Positions 46,501-53,935 of a stretch of DNA of 64,000 nt are shown here, piece after piece. The notes below the pieces were generated by a model. That model did not search any database, was not told the origin of the DNA, and worked only from the letters and a program-made list of their open reading frames with translations. The position numbers and the translations under genes were made by a program. The stretch's first letter is position 1. Each line of letters begins with the position of its first letter. The stretch comes from Streptomyces aidingensis (GTDB lineage: Bacteria; Actinomycetota; Actinomycetes; Streptomycetales; Streptomycetaceae). The DNA lies in NCBI RefSeq assembly GCF_900112355.1, contig NZ_FOLM01000012.1:62001-126000 (forward strand), in the 5' to 3' direction.

Positions 46501-47609
46501 CCCAGGTCACCCTCGATGCCGGTCAGGAACTCCTCAAGCAGAAAACCGACCCCTTCGGCAACCCCCGCGGACCCCAGCCCGCCAAATGGCGTTCCCACCA
46601 GGGCTTCATCGGCGGCACCGACGACCACACCACCGGCCTGACCCACCTCGGCGCCCGCGAATACAACCCCACCACCGGCCGCTTCCTCACCCCCGACCCC
46701 ATTATCGACCTCACCAATCCGGTCCAGATCAACGGCTACAACTACGCCAACAACAACCCCGTCACCCACGCCGACCCCACCGGCCTATGGCAGTGGCTCG
46801 ATGACACGATCGAAGCCGGAGGAGATTTTGTTGGTGGCGTCGTTCACCAGGGTGTAGAAATCGGCTCTAAAACCGCCGAGGGCTTCTATCGGCTCGCTGG
46901 AAACCACGAGGCCGCCAACCTTCTCCGAGCAGACCGCGAAGGTCGAACGTCGATCAGCGTAACTCAGACGCTCAAAGACCTGGCGGGGGAACCTCGGAAG
47001 GACAGCATTTTCTATAAAATCGGCCAGTGGTTCGCCGAGTTCACCTTCCCCTGGCTGCCTGGTGCCGGGCTCGCCCTCTCGGCCACGTCATCCGCAGCAT
47101 CCAGTACCGTCAAGGTGGCGACTTCGGCAGCAACGAAGTCTTCGACGGCCTCGTCGAGCAGATTTGTTGCCGACTCTGCGGGCGTGGTAAAAGATCTCTC
47201 CCCCGAGATGCCGGCTTTGGAGCGCCTGGGCGAACGCTTCAACGAGATCGTATCTTCGGTCAGCAAGCGGAACAGGCCCGGCACCATTTCCGAGACGACC
47301 ATTCCTGGTGTTGCTACACCTCCGCGTTCGGGTTTCCTCGATCCCATCAACGATGGCCTGGCGATAGTGTTTCGGGACCTGAAAGTTCCGCATGGAAGAT
47401 GCAGTGAAATGCATTGCTTGAATCAGGCCCTCAACCAGGGTATAGACGTTGCGGGGCATATGATCACCACCATGGCTGTACCCTCTAAGCGGTGGGGTAA
47501 TCGGTGGGCTGGGGAACTTGTGGATCCGTGCCCTGCTTGTGCTAGAGTTCTCGATCACTTCAATGTTCTTCACACGGGGCGTCCGGCATCCCGCCCTACA
47601 ATAAGGTAG
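40506..47609 (+). CDS. RHS-repeat polymorphic toxin with ricin-lectin insert and YwqJ-like deaminase tip
   Basis: This 2367-residue secreted protein starts with a signal peptide (LACAVLVGVMPQQALA, residues 21-36). The GTG at 40506 follows GGGGGG. The body is a long RHS/YD-repeat shell. A ricin-B-type lectin sits at about 1780-1920 (QLYACNGT, ADCTGDTDQHW, TSPAQQWAF). The conserved RHS core (THLGAREYNPTTGRFLTPDP, about 2045) follows. After ADPTG the sequence becomes AT-richer and unrelated to the shell. The tip ends in HGRCSEMHCLNQALNQG and VDPCPACARVLDHFNV, the Cys/Glu and PCxxC zinc motifs of YwqJ-like deaminases. These toxins are thought to deaminate nucleic acids or nucleotides. The gene downstream is a fitting immunity gene. 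Confidence 0.92.
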   Translation: MSLSWAGRGLRWARTGVVTGLACAVLVGVMPQQALAVPPSDGDRSGTELPELPEEDPAADADTGVLDDLAGEGATPVVEYEPAHTAAPASGTDAAALTAPAPGDEAPAGELPVLVGVPEDATPTEAAALAGDWQVTLGTPEEDASPTPEQAAADELEAMVMTVTAPSETAGEVDVALDYTDFEQLYSADWADRMQFVLYPECFLTTPEIEACNAATTLPTENDNATGRITATVDMAAAAAASAQAATVASASVSGTSASGMGTKDGDGSAVQAAFTTSGSGGGSAVLAATDSGSGPKGDYTATPIAAAGTWSAGGSSGAFTWSEPLTVPPVPAGPTPRIAFTYNSQVVDGRTSATNNQASWIGDGWDYHPGYVERTYRSCRDDATTGANNTGRKTSDLCWASWNAVMHLGGSTVELVRDDSTGEWVTVNGDGSKIERVTGAGSGNGAHGGEYWKVTDRAGTQYFFGRHRLPGWTSGEPVTDSVFTVPVYGNHPGEPCYSTTFASAHCDQGWRWNLDYVVDVHGNAMTLWWEKETNYYAQNEKYTSPRQYVRGGHLTAIKYGQRSGSLFSAEPIAEVVFDVAERCFTEQELDCTDAAFASRDYGRYRIWYDTPANLHCTGATGKRCPVASPTFWSRKLLDKVTTRAQRTPGSTARSAVDSWDLVQSFPRTLTDTAPPLWLESITRTGYAPGGISQRMNPVEFSHNNQPMPNRVVEGPSDPRPAFDRLRIRRVITEIGGEIAVTYSTPGGHCATGTGYPAPENNTSRCYPVYWHPDPDEESIDWFNKYVVTMIEQKPRIDGVPDVVTQYDYSGGAGWAKNQGEFTKKTTRTYDQWRGYPEVSVRTGVTSTAEGTVQSEATTRFFRGMHGDPLPGGGTRNVTVTDSTGAAVAPDYAQFQGMAAETLTLDRAGGQVVSRTVGIPSRHLLATRARDDVPDLKAYRVQVDETFTESAASGTYPGDTRTTRTVRTTTEYDPVHGLPVQMESLGDTGRTGDETCTITSHVHNTGVHLIGLPKESRTTAGTCADAPTATGDDVVAAVRTAYDGGTLGATPTKGLATTHWETDGTGNGWIKVATTTYDTYGRPLTLTDASDHTTTTEYTPATGQAFSSTTTNALGHTATAEIDPGRGVTTVTTDTNGRSATQSYDALGRLTSVRTPGQPASDPPMYAFAYEVLTGKPIAVTGRTLRDDGTYAVATQLYDGLGRERQSQSEAVGGGRLITDTLYNASGTVRQTNNAYLGDGEPDTTLFELLSQTEVSNATRYTYDGLGRPLTLTPVFAGIAQDGAADTVDRVTAYAYNDDVTTVIPPKGAAATRTFTDALERTVRIEHFTDAARTEFLATTYAYDPRGNLVTATDTEGNTWTWDYDARGRKVSADDPDAGVSTKTYDDLDQVVTTTDARGITVWNGYDAIGRTTEQRLDNSAGTVLTEFTYDSLPGAVGQPVASTRYTDGLALTTEITGYDAEYRPTGEKITVPLGPDGGPTTGLAGVYEYTYRYTRTGKLLTTTVPDIGGFGRETVITRYNADGLPVTTSGTDWYTADTVYSPWGEVQRTVTGAQPHRVWTSNFFDESTGQLIRSVADREIANPHRINDRAYGYDPAGNVTSITDTAPAAAGGTTTVDRQCFTYDALAQLTEAWTAAPGPDPVDSCTPQGKQSAAPVYTDASGSVTTVNVTDAQDGYWHTYAYDALGNRTRLTRHDPAVTLSGGQVDTSGDSVTTYTYGDATGDQPHTLTGIAEDTPAVDSISALAYDDTGNTVSRTEGGDTQTLTWTWDGKAETVTGFGADGQGQLLGPAGKCADLQGADTAAGTPLQLYACNGTKAQRTSLEPAGEPGDPGHDPATGALKVLTGCAAPASATPTTGTAVVLADCTGDTDQHWSVTTSGDIQHTASGLCLTAPDTSDGTDLTLATCTGTSPAQQWAFADTTTYLYDAAGNRIIASTAGSHTLYLPDAEYSTDAAGGQSYAQRYYTHPGAPTVMRHTLTSTTTSTLLTLLADHHGTPTAQVTLDAGQELLKQKTDPFGNPRGPQPAKWRSHQGFIGGTDDHTTGLTHLGAREYNPTTGRFLTPDPIIDLTNPVQINGYNYANNNPVTHADPTGLWQWLDDTIEAGGDFVGGVVHQGVEIGSKTAEGFYRLAGNHEAANLLRADREGRTSISVTQTLKDLAGEPRKDSIFYKIGQWFAEFTFPWLPGAGLALSATSSAASSTVKVATSAATKSSTASSSRFVADSAGVVKDLSPEMPALERLGERFNEIVSSVSKRNRPGTISETTIPGVATPPRSGFLDPINDGLAIVFRDLKVPHGRCSEMHCLNQALNQGIDVAGHMITTMAVPSKRWGNRWAGELVDPCPACARVLDHFNVLHTGRPASRPTIR

Positions 47610-47708
47610 GAGTGATTAGGTATTTCTTTCAATTTCTCAGCCGATATCTCCTGCAGTGAAGGGGTCGGCCCGTCGCTTAAGTGGTTTCTCCTCGAATACG
47701 CTGAGCGT

Positions 47709-48287
47709 GTGGGTGCCACCCAGCTCCCCTATAAGGAGAATCTTGTCCAGGAATGCGAGGAGGTATTCCCGGGAACGGGGGAGAGGTTTTGGAAACTACT
47801 GTCGGAGGTACACGGCAAATTTGCAGGTTTGTCTTACGAGAGCCGCTCATGGGTCTTTGGTGGTCCAATTTCTATTCAACCTCGCCCCGAAATTGACGAG
47901 GAAGACGACGGGCCGTTCATTGATCTTTTCGATAGCGGGTCTGTTGATCGCCCGGTGGGTGTCTATCTATCCCTCACTCAAAGGGTGTTTTACGGTTACG
48001 AAAGCCAGGGGCAATTCTCCTATTTTCCGGCATACCCGAGCTTGTTCAATTTCTTGGCGTCGGAGGCTCTTCACGCAGAGACGGATCGCTGGCATTCTGC
48101 TCAGGGTGGGGTGGTTGCGAATCATGAGCTACTCGCAGACGTTATTGAGTCTATGCCCTGCATCAGAGAGGCTTCCGGAGTCTCTGACTGGTGGTACGGA
48201 GAGAATAATACTCGGGTGTACGTCAGAAATCCGGGTGCTGGGTTGACTAACGCCGGGGAATGGGAGTGGCAGAAGTGGACTCGATGA
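47709..48287 (+). CDS. SUKH-3-like immunity protein
   Basis: A 192-residue soluble protein resembling SUKH-3 immunity proteins: FWKLLSEVHGKFAGL, then WVFGGPISIQPRPE, then FIDLFDSGSVDRPVGVYLSL, then GYESQGQF. These are typically paired with YwqJ-like deaminase toxins such as the RHS tip just upstream. The GTG at 47709 is the first standard start. However, the same frame is open and protein-like back to 47616 (PSLKWFLLEYAERV) with AGGAG at 47607-47611, so translation may begin earlier at a rare codon or the true start may be lost. GC is clearly lower than in the surrounding genes. Confidence 0.75.
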   Translation: MGATQLPYKENLVQECEEVFPGTGERFWKLLSEVHGKFAGLSYESRSWVFGGPISIQPRPEIDEEDDGPFIDLFDSGSVDRPVGVYLSLTQRVFYGYESQGQFSYFPAYPSLFNFLASEALHAETDRWHSAQGGVVANHELLADVIESMPCIREASGVSDWWYGENNTRVYVRNPGAGLTNAGEWEWQKWTR

Positions 48288-48684
48288 GCGGCAACGGGAT
48301 CTCTTCAAGTTCGGCGTGAATTTCCTATGGTGGCATGTGATTCAGTTCAACCGCCCTTGTGGCACGGCTTGAGGGCGGCTTCACCGCGTCATGTGTCAAC
48401 GAGCGGGACACGCAGGACTCCAGACGAGCACGACCGGTCCACCGAGCTGGATGCGGGCGCAGACAATCAGGTTGCGGAAGCCGGAAGGAAGGGGCCGCGC
48501 GCTCGAAAACGACGCCTGTCACGCGGGTACAAAACTGGGCCACCACGCCGGGGTGTTCCCGGGGTAAACCGGGTCGGGACAGCCTTCCGTTATTCCCTGC
48601 CATGAAACAATGAACCAGATGAGGTACACGCCTGCGGAAATCCCCCCACCCTGCAACGGGCATGGCCGGTCGATCAGCCTATAG
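48288..48684. other. Spacer without recognisable gene
   Basis: About 400 bp in the low-GC toxin/immunity zone. Short frames on both strands give no known domain or good ribosome site. It may be a relic of an older toxin cassette or an IS end; I cannot tell. Confidence 0.4.
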
Positions 48685-49187
48685 GTGACAAAATTGAAGT
48701 CATTCAGATTCCTACCTCGAGCCGATGATTCTTCCTGGGGCGTTGGTGGTCTGGCGGGCCGGTCGGCTCGCACGTTGACCGCAAATGACCTGACTTTTTA
48801 CTACTTCAATGTCGATGTGGTGATTGACGACGGGAAGAATGAAATTAACCTCAGGACGCCTGGTCTACCTGTAATCGGACGCCTGGTCTACCTGTAATCG
48901 ATTTCGTCCTGATGGTCGTTCAGTTGCAGCGGGAAGTTGCATCATCCGATGAATCTGTTGTGGAAACCTCGCAGACCCAGCATTCGATTGCAGCAGTGAG
49001 ACAGGGTAGCGATGTGGAGATCTCATATAGCTTTGCTGATGTAGTGTCGCGGGTCTCTCTGGTTGAGTTTATGGATACCCCGAGTCGGGCTCTACGCTCT
49101 GCCTTGGCGGTGCTTCATGATGCTCATGGTGACTTGAGGCACAATCGGTATCTAATCAGTCTTCCTGACCTCATTCGGCCAGATTGA
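48685..49187 (+). pseudogene. Putative immunity gene broken by a tandem duplication
   Basis: The frame from the GTG at 48685 (LKSFRFLPRADDSSWGVGGL, LTANDLTFYYFNVDVVIDD) runs into a 23-bp exact tandem duplication at 48855-48900 and stops at 48897. If one copy is removed, the frame reads on smoothly through PVIDFVLMVVQLQREVASSD and ISYSFADVVSRVSLVEF to the stop at 49187, giving about 159 residues. I do not recognise the family. The position after a SUKH gene and the low GC suggest an immunity gene of the RHS locus. It is broken now, or reversibly switched off by slippage. Confidence 0.75.
48855..48900. repeat. 23-bp perfect tandem duplication
   Basis: Positions 48855-48877 and 48878-48900 are identical. 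The unit starts GACGCCTGG and ends CTGTAATCG. As 23 is not a multiple of three, it shifts the frame of the surrounding gene. Confidence 0.95.
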
Positions 49188-49539
49188 TTGGCTGTCTTCA
49201 TTCGAGGCAGAATCAGGATTCGCCGGGGAGGTCGTGCCCGGCACCGGCGCGGGCGGTGAGTGCGCCTGCCCAAGTCGGTGGTCTCGTGAGCGGGAGTGTC
49301 TCGCGCGATACTGTCGATGGAGCGGCGAACGCGCCTTCACCAACGTCGCGCGTGCCGCCGGAGGGATCGCGCACACCGCCTCTTCCCGTGCTTCTGAGGT
49401 GCCCATGGAGAGGCGGCTGGTGACGGGGAGGCTGCTGGCGTCGAGACGTCCGGCCAGGGGCACTGCTACCGCGTTTCGGTGCGGGCCTGCGCACATCTGG
49501 GCTGTTGATGCCGGTGGCAAGCCGGCGGGTCGGTAAGTC
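49188..49539. other. Spacer without recognisable gene
   Basis: About 350 bp where GC rises back to the genomic level. Open frames exist on both strands, but none resembles a known protein or has a fitting ribosome site. Confidence 0.4.
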
Positions 49540-49959
49540 AGGTCATTGGGGGAGTGGGCGTACGGCGCGGCGTTCGATTGCCGGGGGTCCGCCCGAGGTC
49601 GTCCAGGTGTCGGCGGCCGAGGCGGCGGTCGGGGGCGGTGCGGGCGTGTTGTGCGGTGGTGATGGCGTTCCGGCCGCGTGGGGTGAGCCGTACCCGGCGG
49701 ATGCGGGCGTCCGCCGGGTCGGGTGTGCGTTCGCAGTAGCCGAGGCGTTCGAGTTCCGCCTCCGCCTGGGAGGGTCCCTGTTGCGTTATGGCCGGTGCGC
49801 TGCCGGCTCGCCGACCGTGGGCTCGTTGTCGATCAGGTGCTGGAAGGCATAGCCGTGCGGGAAGCGGAGGTCGCCGTATCCCTGTTCGGCCAGTTGCTCC
49901 TGGACGAGGACCGCGGCGGCCTGACCGACGAAGAAGGCGAGCGTTCCGGTGTCCAGCAC
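49540..49959 (-). pseudogene. MarR-family regulator relic
   Basis: One frame gives the N-terminal part of a MarR protein (TLAFFVGQAAAVLVQEQLAE, GDLRFPHGYAFQHLIDNEPT). A second frame gives the wing and recognition part (AITQQGPSQAEAELERLGYC, ERTPDPADARIRRVRLTPRG). A small indel around 49785-49800 separates them, and the C-terminal helices are scrambled. It is a decayed gene. Confidence 0.75.
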
Positions 49960-50019
49960 GCCGGGACGAGGGAGGCCAAGACGTCGTCGGTCTGTGCGCC
50001 GCGGCCGGAGCGGGCCGGT

Positions 50020-50238
50020 CGGCTCTGCGTGAGCAGGGCTTCGAGGCGGTCAACGCCGTCGCGGTGGGGGACCAGGTCGCCCTGGAAGTGCTTTGGACCG
50101 CAACGACCGCCGTTCCTCTCGGCGAGCTGCCCGCGGGACACACCCTGCGGGCCCATATCGCGGCCTTTTCGACTTCCGTGACGGAAAGATCATCGCTCAG
50201 CGAACTACGACTGCTGCGAACGGCTCACGCCCGCCTGA
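50020..50238 (+). pseudogene. SnoaL/NTF2-like protein relic (C-terminal part)
   Basis: EQGFEAVNAVAVGDQVALEV followed by WTATTAVPLGELPAGHTLRA matches the end of SnoaL-like proteins. Frame changes at about 50170 and 50205 are needed to read on through FDFRDGKIIAQR and NYDCCERLTPA to the stop at 50238. The N-terminal half is absent. It overlaps the 3' end of the minus-strand gene that follows. Confidence 0.7.
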
Positions 50239-50827
50239 GTCCACCGGTGGCCTGGCTCTCGGTGGCCAGGTGGAGGGCGAGGGGGACGGTTTCCTCTGCG
50301 GGGCATGGGTGGCCGGTGTGGAAGGTCCAGCCCAGGTCGGGGTGGGCGGTGGCTTCGCGGATGTAGGTGGTGTGCGCGCTGAGTTCGAGTCTGAGGACGC
50401 GGCAGCCGGCGAGGGAGAGGTGGCGGGCGGGGTAGGCGTAGGTGGTCATGGAGATGTCGGTGCGGGTGCCGAGGGCGGTGGTGAGGTCTTTCCAGGCGGT
50501 GCGGATGTGGGTGTCGTCGCCGGTGAGCCAGAGGAGAACGGGTGGGGTGCGCATGGGGGTGTGCTCCGGGTGGTTCGGGTCGGTAGGGGTGCCGGGGTCG
50601 TCGGGGTGGAGGTCGGCGGTGCGGGCCCACCAGGGCTGTCCGTGGCCGAGAGGTCGCAGGAGCGCGCGGGTGGCGTGGGGTATGCCGCCGGTGCGCAGCG
50701 CGCCATCGTCACCGCGCAGCAGGTGGACGATGCCGGTGCGGCCCGTGGCGGCGTCGTGGACGCGGGCGCCGGTGGCGAGCCAGGAGCGGTCGGCGGATTC
50801 GGAATTGTGTGCGGGAGTGGTGGGCAC
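50225..50827 (-). CDS. Hypothetical two-part protein, paralogue of 17286-17666
   Basis: A 200-residue protein. The GTG at 50827 has GGAGG six bases upstream. Residues 15-75 resemble a small beta-barrel-like domain (WLATGARVHDAATGRTGIVH). The last 90 residues (LLWLTGDDTHIRTAWKDLTT, GCRVLRLELSAHTTYI) align with the whole protein at 17286-17666. The gene is divergent from an XRE/DUF397 pair, as is that relative. No function is known to me. Confidence 0.7.
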   Translation of the reverse strand: MPTTPAHNSESADRSWLATGARVHDAATGRTGIVHLLRGDDGALRTGGIPHATRALLRPLGHGQPWWARTADLHPDDPGTPTDPNHPEHTPMRTPPVLLWLTGDDTHIRTAWKDLTTALGTRTDISMTTYAYPARHLSLAGCRVLRLELSAHTTYIREATAHPDLGWTFHTGHPCPAEETVPLALHLATESQATGGLRRA

Positions 50828-51083
50828 CGCTGGCCTCCGGAATGGGGCATGTGAGGGAAAGCCCTGGTGACAGCCGCGTGCTGAGGGATGGGCGTGCCTT
50901 GCGGGGTGCAAACAACGGTGTCCTGGCAGGAGTTATCCGCGCAATAGAATCTGCTGAGATTCATCCTTAGCGGGAAAAATGGCAAATGCCAGTGCATGCG
51001 CATGGCTTCCGCGGCGTGCGGACCGGGTAGCACGCTGATCGCAAGGCGGGCGAAGGCGTGCCCATGCGCGGAACGGAGGACAC

Positions 51084-51962
51084 ATGGCCGCCAGACCGCA
51101 GCCGACCGCGAGGCGCATCGGACTCGGACACGAACTGCGCCAATTGCGGAAACAGGCCGGACTGACCATCGAACAGGCCGTACGAGGCCTGCCTTTCGAC
51201 GAGAGCACCCTCCAGCGGGTGGAGACCGGCTGGAAGTCCTTCCGCCAGGCCGGGCATCTCCGCGACCTGCTGGAGCGCTACGGCGTCACGGACTGTGAGG
51301 AGACGGACAGGCTGGTGGCGCTGCAGCGCGAGGCGTCGAGCCGTGAGTGGTGGACCGGCACGGGCAGCGGAGCCAACATGCTTTCGGGCATGCAGCGATT
51401 TCTCGGAGTGGAGTCCGCCGCCCGGGAGATCCGGCAGTTCCATCCGACCATCGTTCCGGGGCTGCTCCAGACCGAGGCCTATGCGCGGGCGCTGCACGAC
51501 CTGCACAAGCCGATCGACGAGAGCACGACCGAGTTCGTGGAGCAGAGCGTGCGGCTTCGGATGAAAAGGCAGGAGGTGCTGGTACAGGAGGAGGAACCGC
51601 TCAAGGCCTGGGTGGTCCTGTACGAACCCGCGCTGCGCTACGTGATCGGTGACGCGGAGGTGATGCGCGAGCAGTACGCGGCACTGGCCCGGCTGGCGGC
51701 GCGGGAGAACGTGACCCTGCAAGTGCTCCCGCAGGCCGGCAGCGGGTATGTCGCCTTCCACCACATGAACATCATGATCCTGGGTGGCGGGCTGCCCACG
51801 GCGGTGCAGACGGATACCGCCTGGTTCACCGTCGCGGTCACGGACAAGCCGCGCGAGGTCGGCCGGTTCTCCCGGATGTTCGACGCGATGGTGGCCGACG
51901 CCCTGCCGCCCGGGGACACCCCGAAGTTTCTGCAACAGCTATCGAGGGAGATCCAGGAATGA
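51084..51962 (+). CDS. XRE-family regulator with DUF5753 domain
   Basis: This 292-residue protein has a helix-turn-helix near the N-terminus (LRQLRKQAGLTIEQAVRGLP) and a DUF5753 domain (IVPGLLQTEAYARALHDLHK; GSGYVAFHHMNIMILGG). The ATG has GGAGG four bases upstream. The TGA overlaps the ATG of a DUF397 gene (ATGA). It is the second such pair in the window, after 15919-16951. These pairs act as local regulators or modules of the Scr1/Scr2 kind. Confidence 0.92.
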   Translation: MAARPQPTARRIGLGHELRQLRKQAGLTIEQAVRGLPFDESTLQRVETGWKSFRQAGHLRDLLERYGVTDCEETDRLVALQREASSREWWTGTGSGANMLSGMQRFLGVESAAREIRQFHPTIVPGLLQTEAYARALHDLHKPIDESTTEFVEQSVRLRMKRQEVLVQEEEPLKAWVVLYEPALRYVIGDAEVMREQYAALARLAARENVTLQVLPQAGSGYVAFHHMNIMILGGGLPTAVQTDTAWFTVAVTDKPREVGRFSRMFDAMVADALPPGDTPKFLQQLSREIQE

Positions 51963-52183
51963 ACGCGCACCGCACCATGATCACGGGCTCGGATCCGGCG
52001 GACGCTCGCTGGCGCGCGTCGTCGTACAGCAACGCGGGCGGCGAGTGCGTCGAGGTCGCCCGGCATGCCACAAGGGGCAGAATAGCCGTACGGGACTCCA
52101 AGGAGCCGGGCGGGGCGCTGCTGGTGTTCGCGGCGGAGGGGTTCGCCGCTTTCGTCGGCGCGTTGCGCGCCGGGCGGTGTTAG
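51959..52183 (+). CDS. DUF397 protein
   Basis: A 74-residue protein with the DUF397 signature (ARWRASSYSNAGGECVEVAR, IAVRDSKEPGG, then AFVGALRAG). It is translationally coupled to the XRE gene by ATGA and presumably works with it. Its 3' end overlaps the convergent DoxX gene by four bases. Confidence 0.9.
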   Translation: MNAHRTMITGSDPADARWRASSYSNAGGECVEVARHATRGRIAVRDSKEPGGALLVFAAEGFAAFVGALRAGRC

Positions 52184-52593
52184 CCGGCCAGGGCGGTGGT
52201 GGGGGTGTTGCGGGTGCGGGTGAGTTGGATGGTGCGGGTGATGAGGAGGAGGGCGGCGGAGGTGAAGAAGAGGGCGCCGCGGAAGAGGAGCATGCCGCCG
52301 TTGCCGCGAGCGAGCTGGAAGGTCAGCAGCACGCCGGTCCACAGGGTGAAGTAGGCGCCGGCGGCCACGCCCCAGCGGGGGTTGCGGAAGCCGCGGACGG
52401 TGGCGGCGACGCCGGCCACGTCGGCGACGCCGAGGGCCAGGGTCAGCGGGACGGGGAAGCGGCTGCCGGTGATGTCCTCGAACTGCACCTGCATCTCGTC
52501 CAGCAGCGCCAGTTTGCCGATGGCCTGGAGGCTGAACTCGAAGATCACCACTGCGGAGGCCACGGCGGCGAGGATCTTCAGGGGGGACTTCAC
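52180..52593 (-). CDS. DoxX-like membrane protein
   Basis: This 137-residue protein has four predicted helices (ILAAVASAVVIFEFSLQAIG; PLTLALGVADVAGVAATVRG; GAYFTLWTGVLLTFQLARG; ALFFTSAALLLITR). It fits the small DoxX family, for which a role in redox or membrane processes has been proposed in some bacteria. The GTG start has AGGCAGGA four bases upstream. No functional link to its neighbours is evident. Confidence 0.75.
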   Translation of the reverse strand: MKSPLKILAAVASAVVIFEFSLQAIGKLALLDEMQVQFEDITGSRFPVPLTLALGVADVAGVAATVRGFRNPRWGVAAGAYFTLWTGVLLTFQLARGNGGMLLFRGALFFTSAALLLITRTIQLTRTRNTPTTALAG

Positions 52594-52765
52594 GGGGTCC
52601 TGCCTCTCTGCGGGACGGTCAGGGGGCCGCCGGTCCGGCGGGGCGGGCACTGCGGGGGCTATGTCCGGGGCACCGAACAAGCCATGTTCGGACTTGAGTT
52701 GCGGAGGTAGTGTGAGGGGGGCGCTCTCACTTGCTGTGCACACCGCCTCTCGGGGGATTCAGAGG

Positions 52766-53371
52766 ATGATCAGGATCGTGCTTGCCGAGGACATGCACAT
52801 GATCCGTGGTGCGCTGGTCGCGCTGCTGGACTTCGAGCACGATATCGAGGTGGCGGCAGAGGTCGACCACGGGGACGACATTGTTCCCGCGGTGCTCAAG
52901 TACCGGCCGGATGTGGCGGTTCTGGACATCGATCTGCCGGGGACGGACGGGCTGTCGGCGGCCGAGGTGATCCATGAGCGGCTGCCGACCTGCCGCACCC
53001 TCATGCTCACCGGTCTGAGCCGTCCCGGCAATCTGCGCCGGGCGATGGAGACCGGGGTCTCCGGCTACATCGCCAAGGACGCACCGCCCGCCAAACTGGC
53101 CGACGCCATCCGCCGGGTCGCGGCGGGGGAGCGGGTGATCGATCGCCAACTGGCCTTTTCGGCCTGGGAGGCCAGAGCCAATCCGCTCACCCAGCGGGAG
53201 ACCGAGGTGCTGCGGATGACGGCGGAGGGCGCGGAGGCGGTGGAGATCGCCACGCGCCTGTTTCTGTCGGTGGGCACCGTGCGCAACTATCTGACCTCGG
53301 TGGTCACCAAGCTCAACGCACGGAACCGGGTGGACGCGATTCGGATCGCCCGCGAGCAGGGCTGGATTTGA
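52766..53371 (+). CDS. NarL/DesR-type response regulator
   Basis: This 201-residue regulator has a receiver domain in residues 1-120, with an acidic pocket in LAEDMHM and the phospho-accepting Asp in VAVLDIDLPGTDG near residue 54; IAKDAPP carries the Lys. A LuxR-type helix-turn-helix follows (LTQRETEVLRMTAEGAEAVE, about 135-195). The kinases that pair with this class are DesK/NarL-like, as is the tandem kinase at 30699-33134, which lacks its own regulator. The ATG at 52766 follows GGGGGA at nine bases. It precedes the YcaO gene on the same strand. Confidence 0.93.
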   Translation: MIRIVLAEDMHMIRGALVALLDFEHDIEVAAEVDHGDDIVPAVLKYRPDVAVLDIDLPGTDGLSAAEVIHERLPTCRTLMLTGLSRPGNLRRAMETGVSGYIAKDAPPAKLADAIRRVAAGERVIDRQLAFSAWEARANPLTQRETEVLRMTAEGAEAVEIATRLFLSVGTVRNYLTSVVTKLNARNRVDAIRIAREQGWI

Positions 53372-53708
53372 GCTCCCGGGCCAGGTCGGACTCCAGCGGG
53401 CTGAGCGGGCCGGGCACCAGGCGCTCGGGGTGGCCCGGCGGCGGCTCGTCGAAGATCCACCGTCCCGCCCAGGCCCCCGCCACCGGGTCGGCCCAGGCCG
53501 GCCACGGGTGCGGGGCGGTCTGAGCGAGGCGGCGGGCACCGGCGGGCCCGGAGACGTCATCGGCTCCGGGCCCGGCGAGGGAACCGGGGACATCGGCTTC
53601 GGCCGGCCGGGGCATCCACATCCATCCGAAAGCCGCCAGCGCCTTGGCGAGCGCCCGCGGCTGTCGCCTCACGAACTGGATGGCGTCACACTGCTTCCTG
53701 CCGGCCAT
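53313..53708 (-). CDS. Hypothetical Trp/Pro-rich protein
   Basis: A 131-residue predicted protein on the opposite strand between the response regulator and the YcaO gene. AGGAG lies eight bases before the ATG. The start MAGRKQCDAIQFVRRQPRAL is followed by FGWMWMPRP and a Pro-rich, probably disordered tail. It overlaps the 3' end of the response regulator by 59 bp. I recognise no family. Confidence 0.45.
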   Translation of the reverse strand: MAGRKQCDAIQFVRRQPRALAKALAAFGWMWMPRPAEADVPGSLAGPGADDVSGPAGARRLAQTAPHPWPAWADPVAGAWAGRWIFDEPPPGHPERLVPGPLSPLESDLARELKSSPARGRSESRPPGSVR

Positions 53709-53935
53709 GTCCCCATCTCCTGTCGGTTCGGTGGCTCGTGCTCCATGGTGGCGGGCCCTTCTCAGGCCCGGCTCGGACTGGGCTCGGACCCGGCTGGAGT
53801 GCGCCTTGAGCCTCGCTCGGGCCGCGTCAAGTGACGGTTTCACGGTCCATCGATGAGCGAGCCACTGTCCGCCGCACCCCGGCTCCCCCGACGATTTCTT
53901 TACCGTCACGTCAGGACATCCACTGGGGGAACACC

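Noticed and set aside
48325..48663. A 112-codon minus-strand frame after the SUKH gene
   Set aside because: No ribosome site, no family resemblance and no fitting context. It was left as unassigned spacer.
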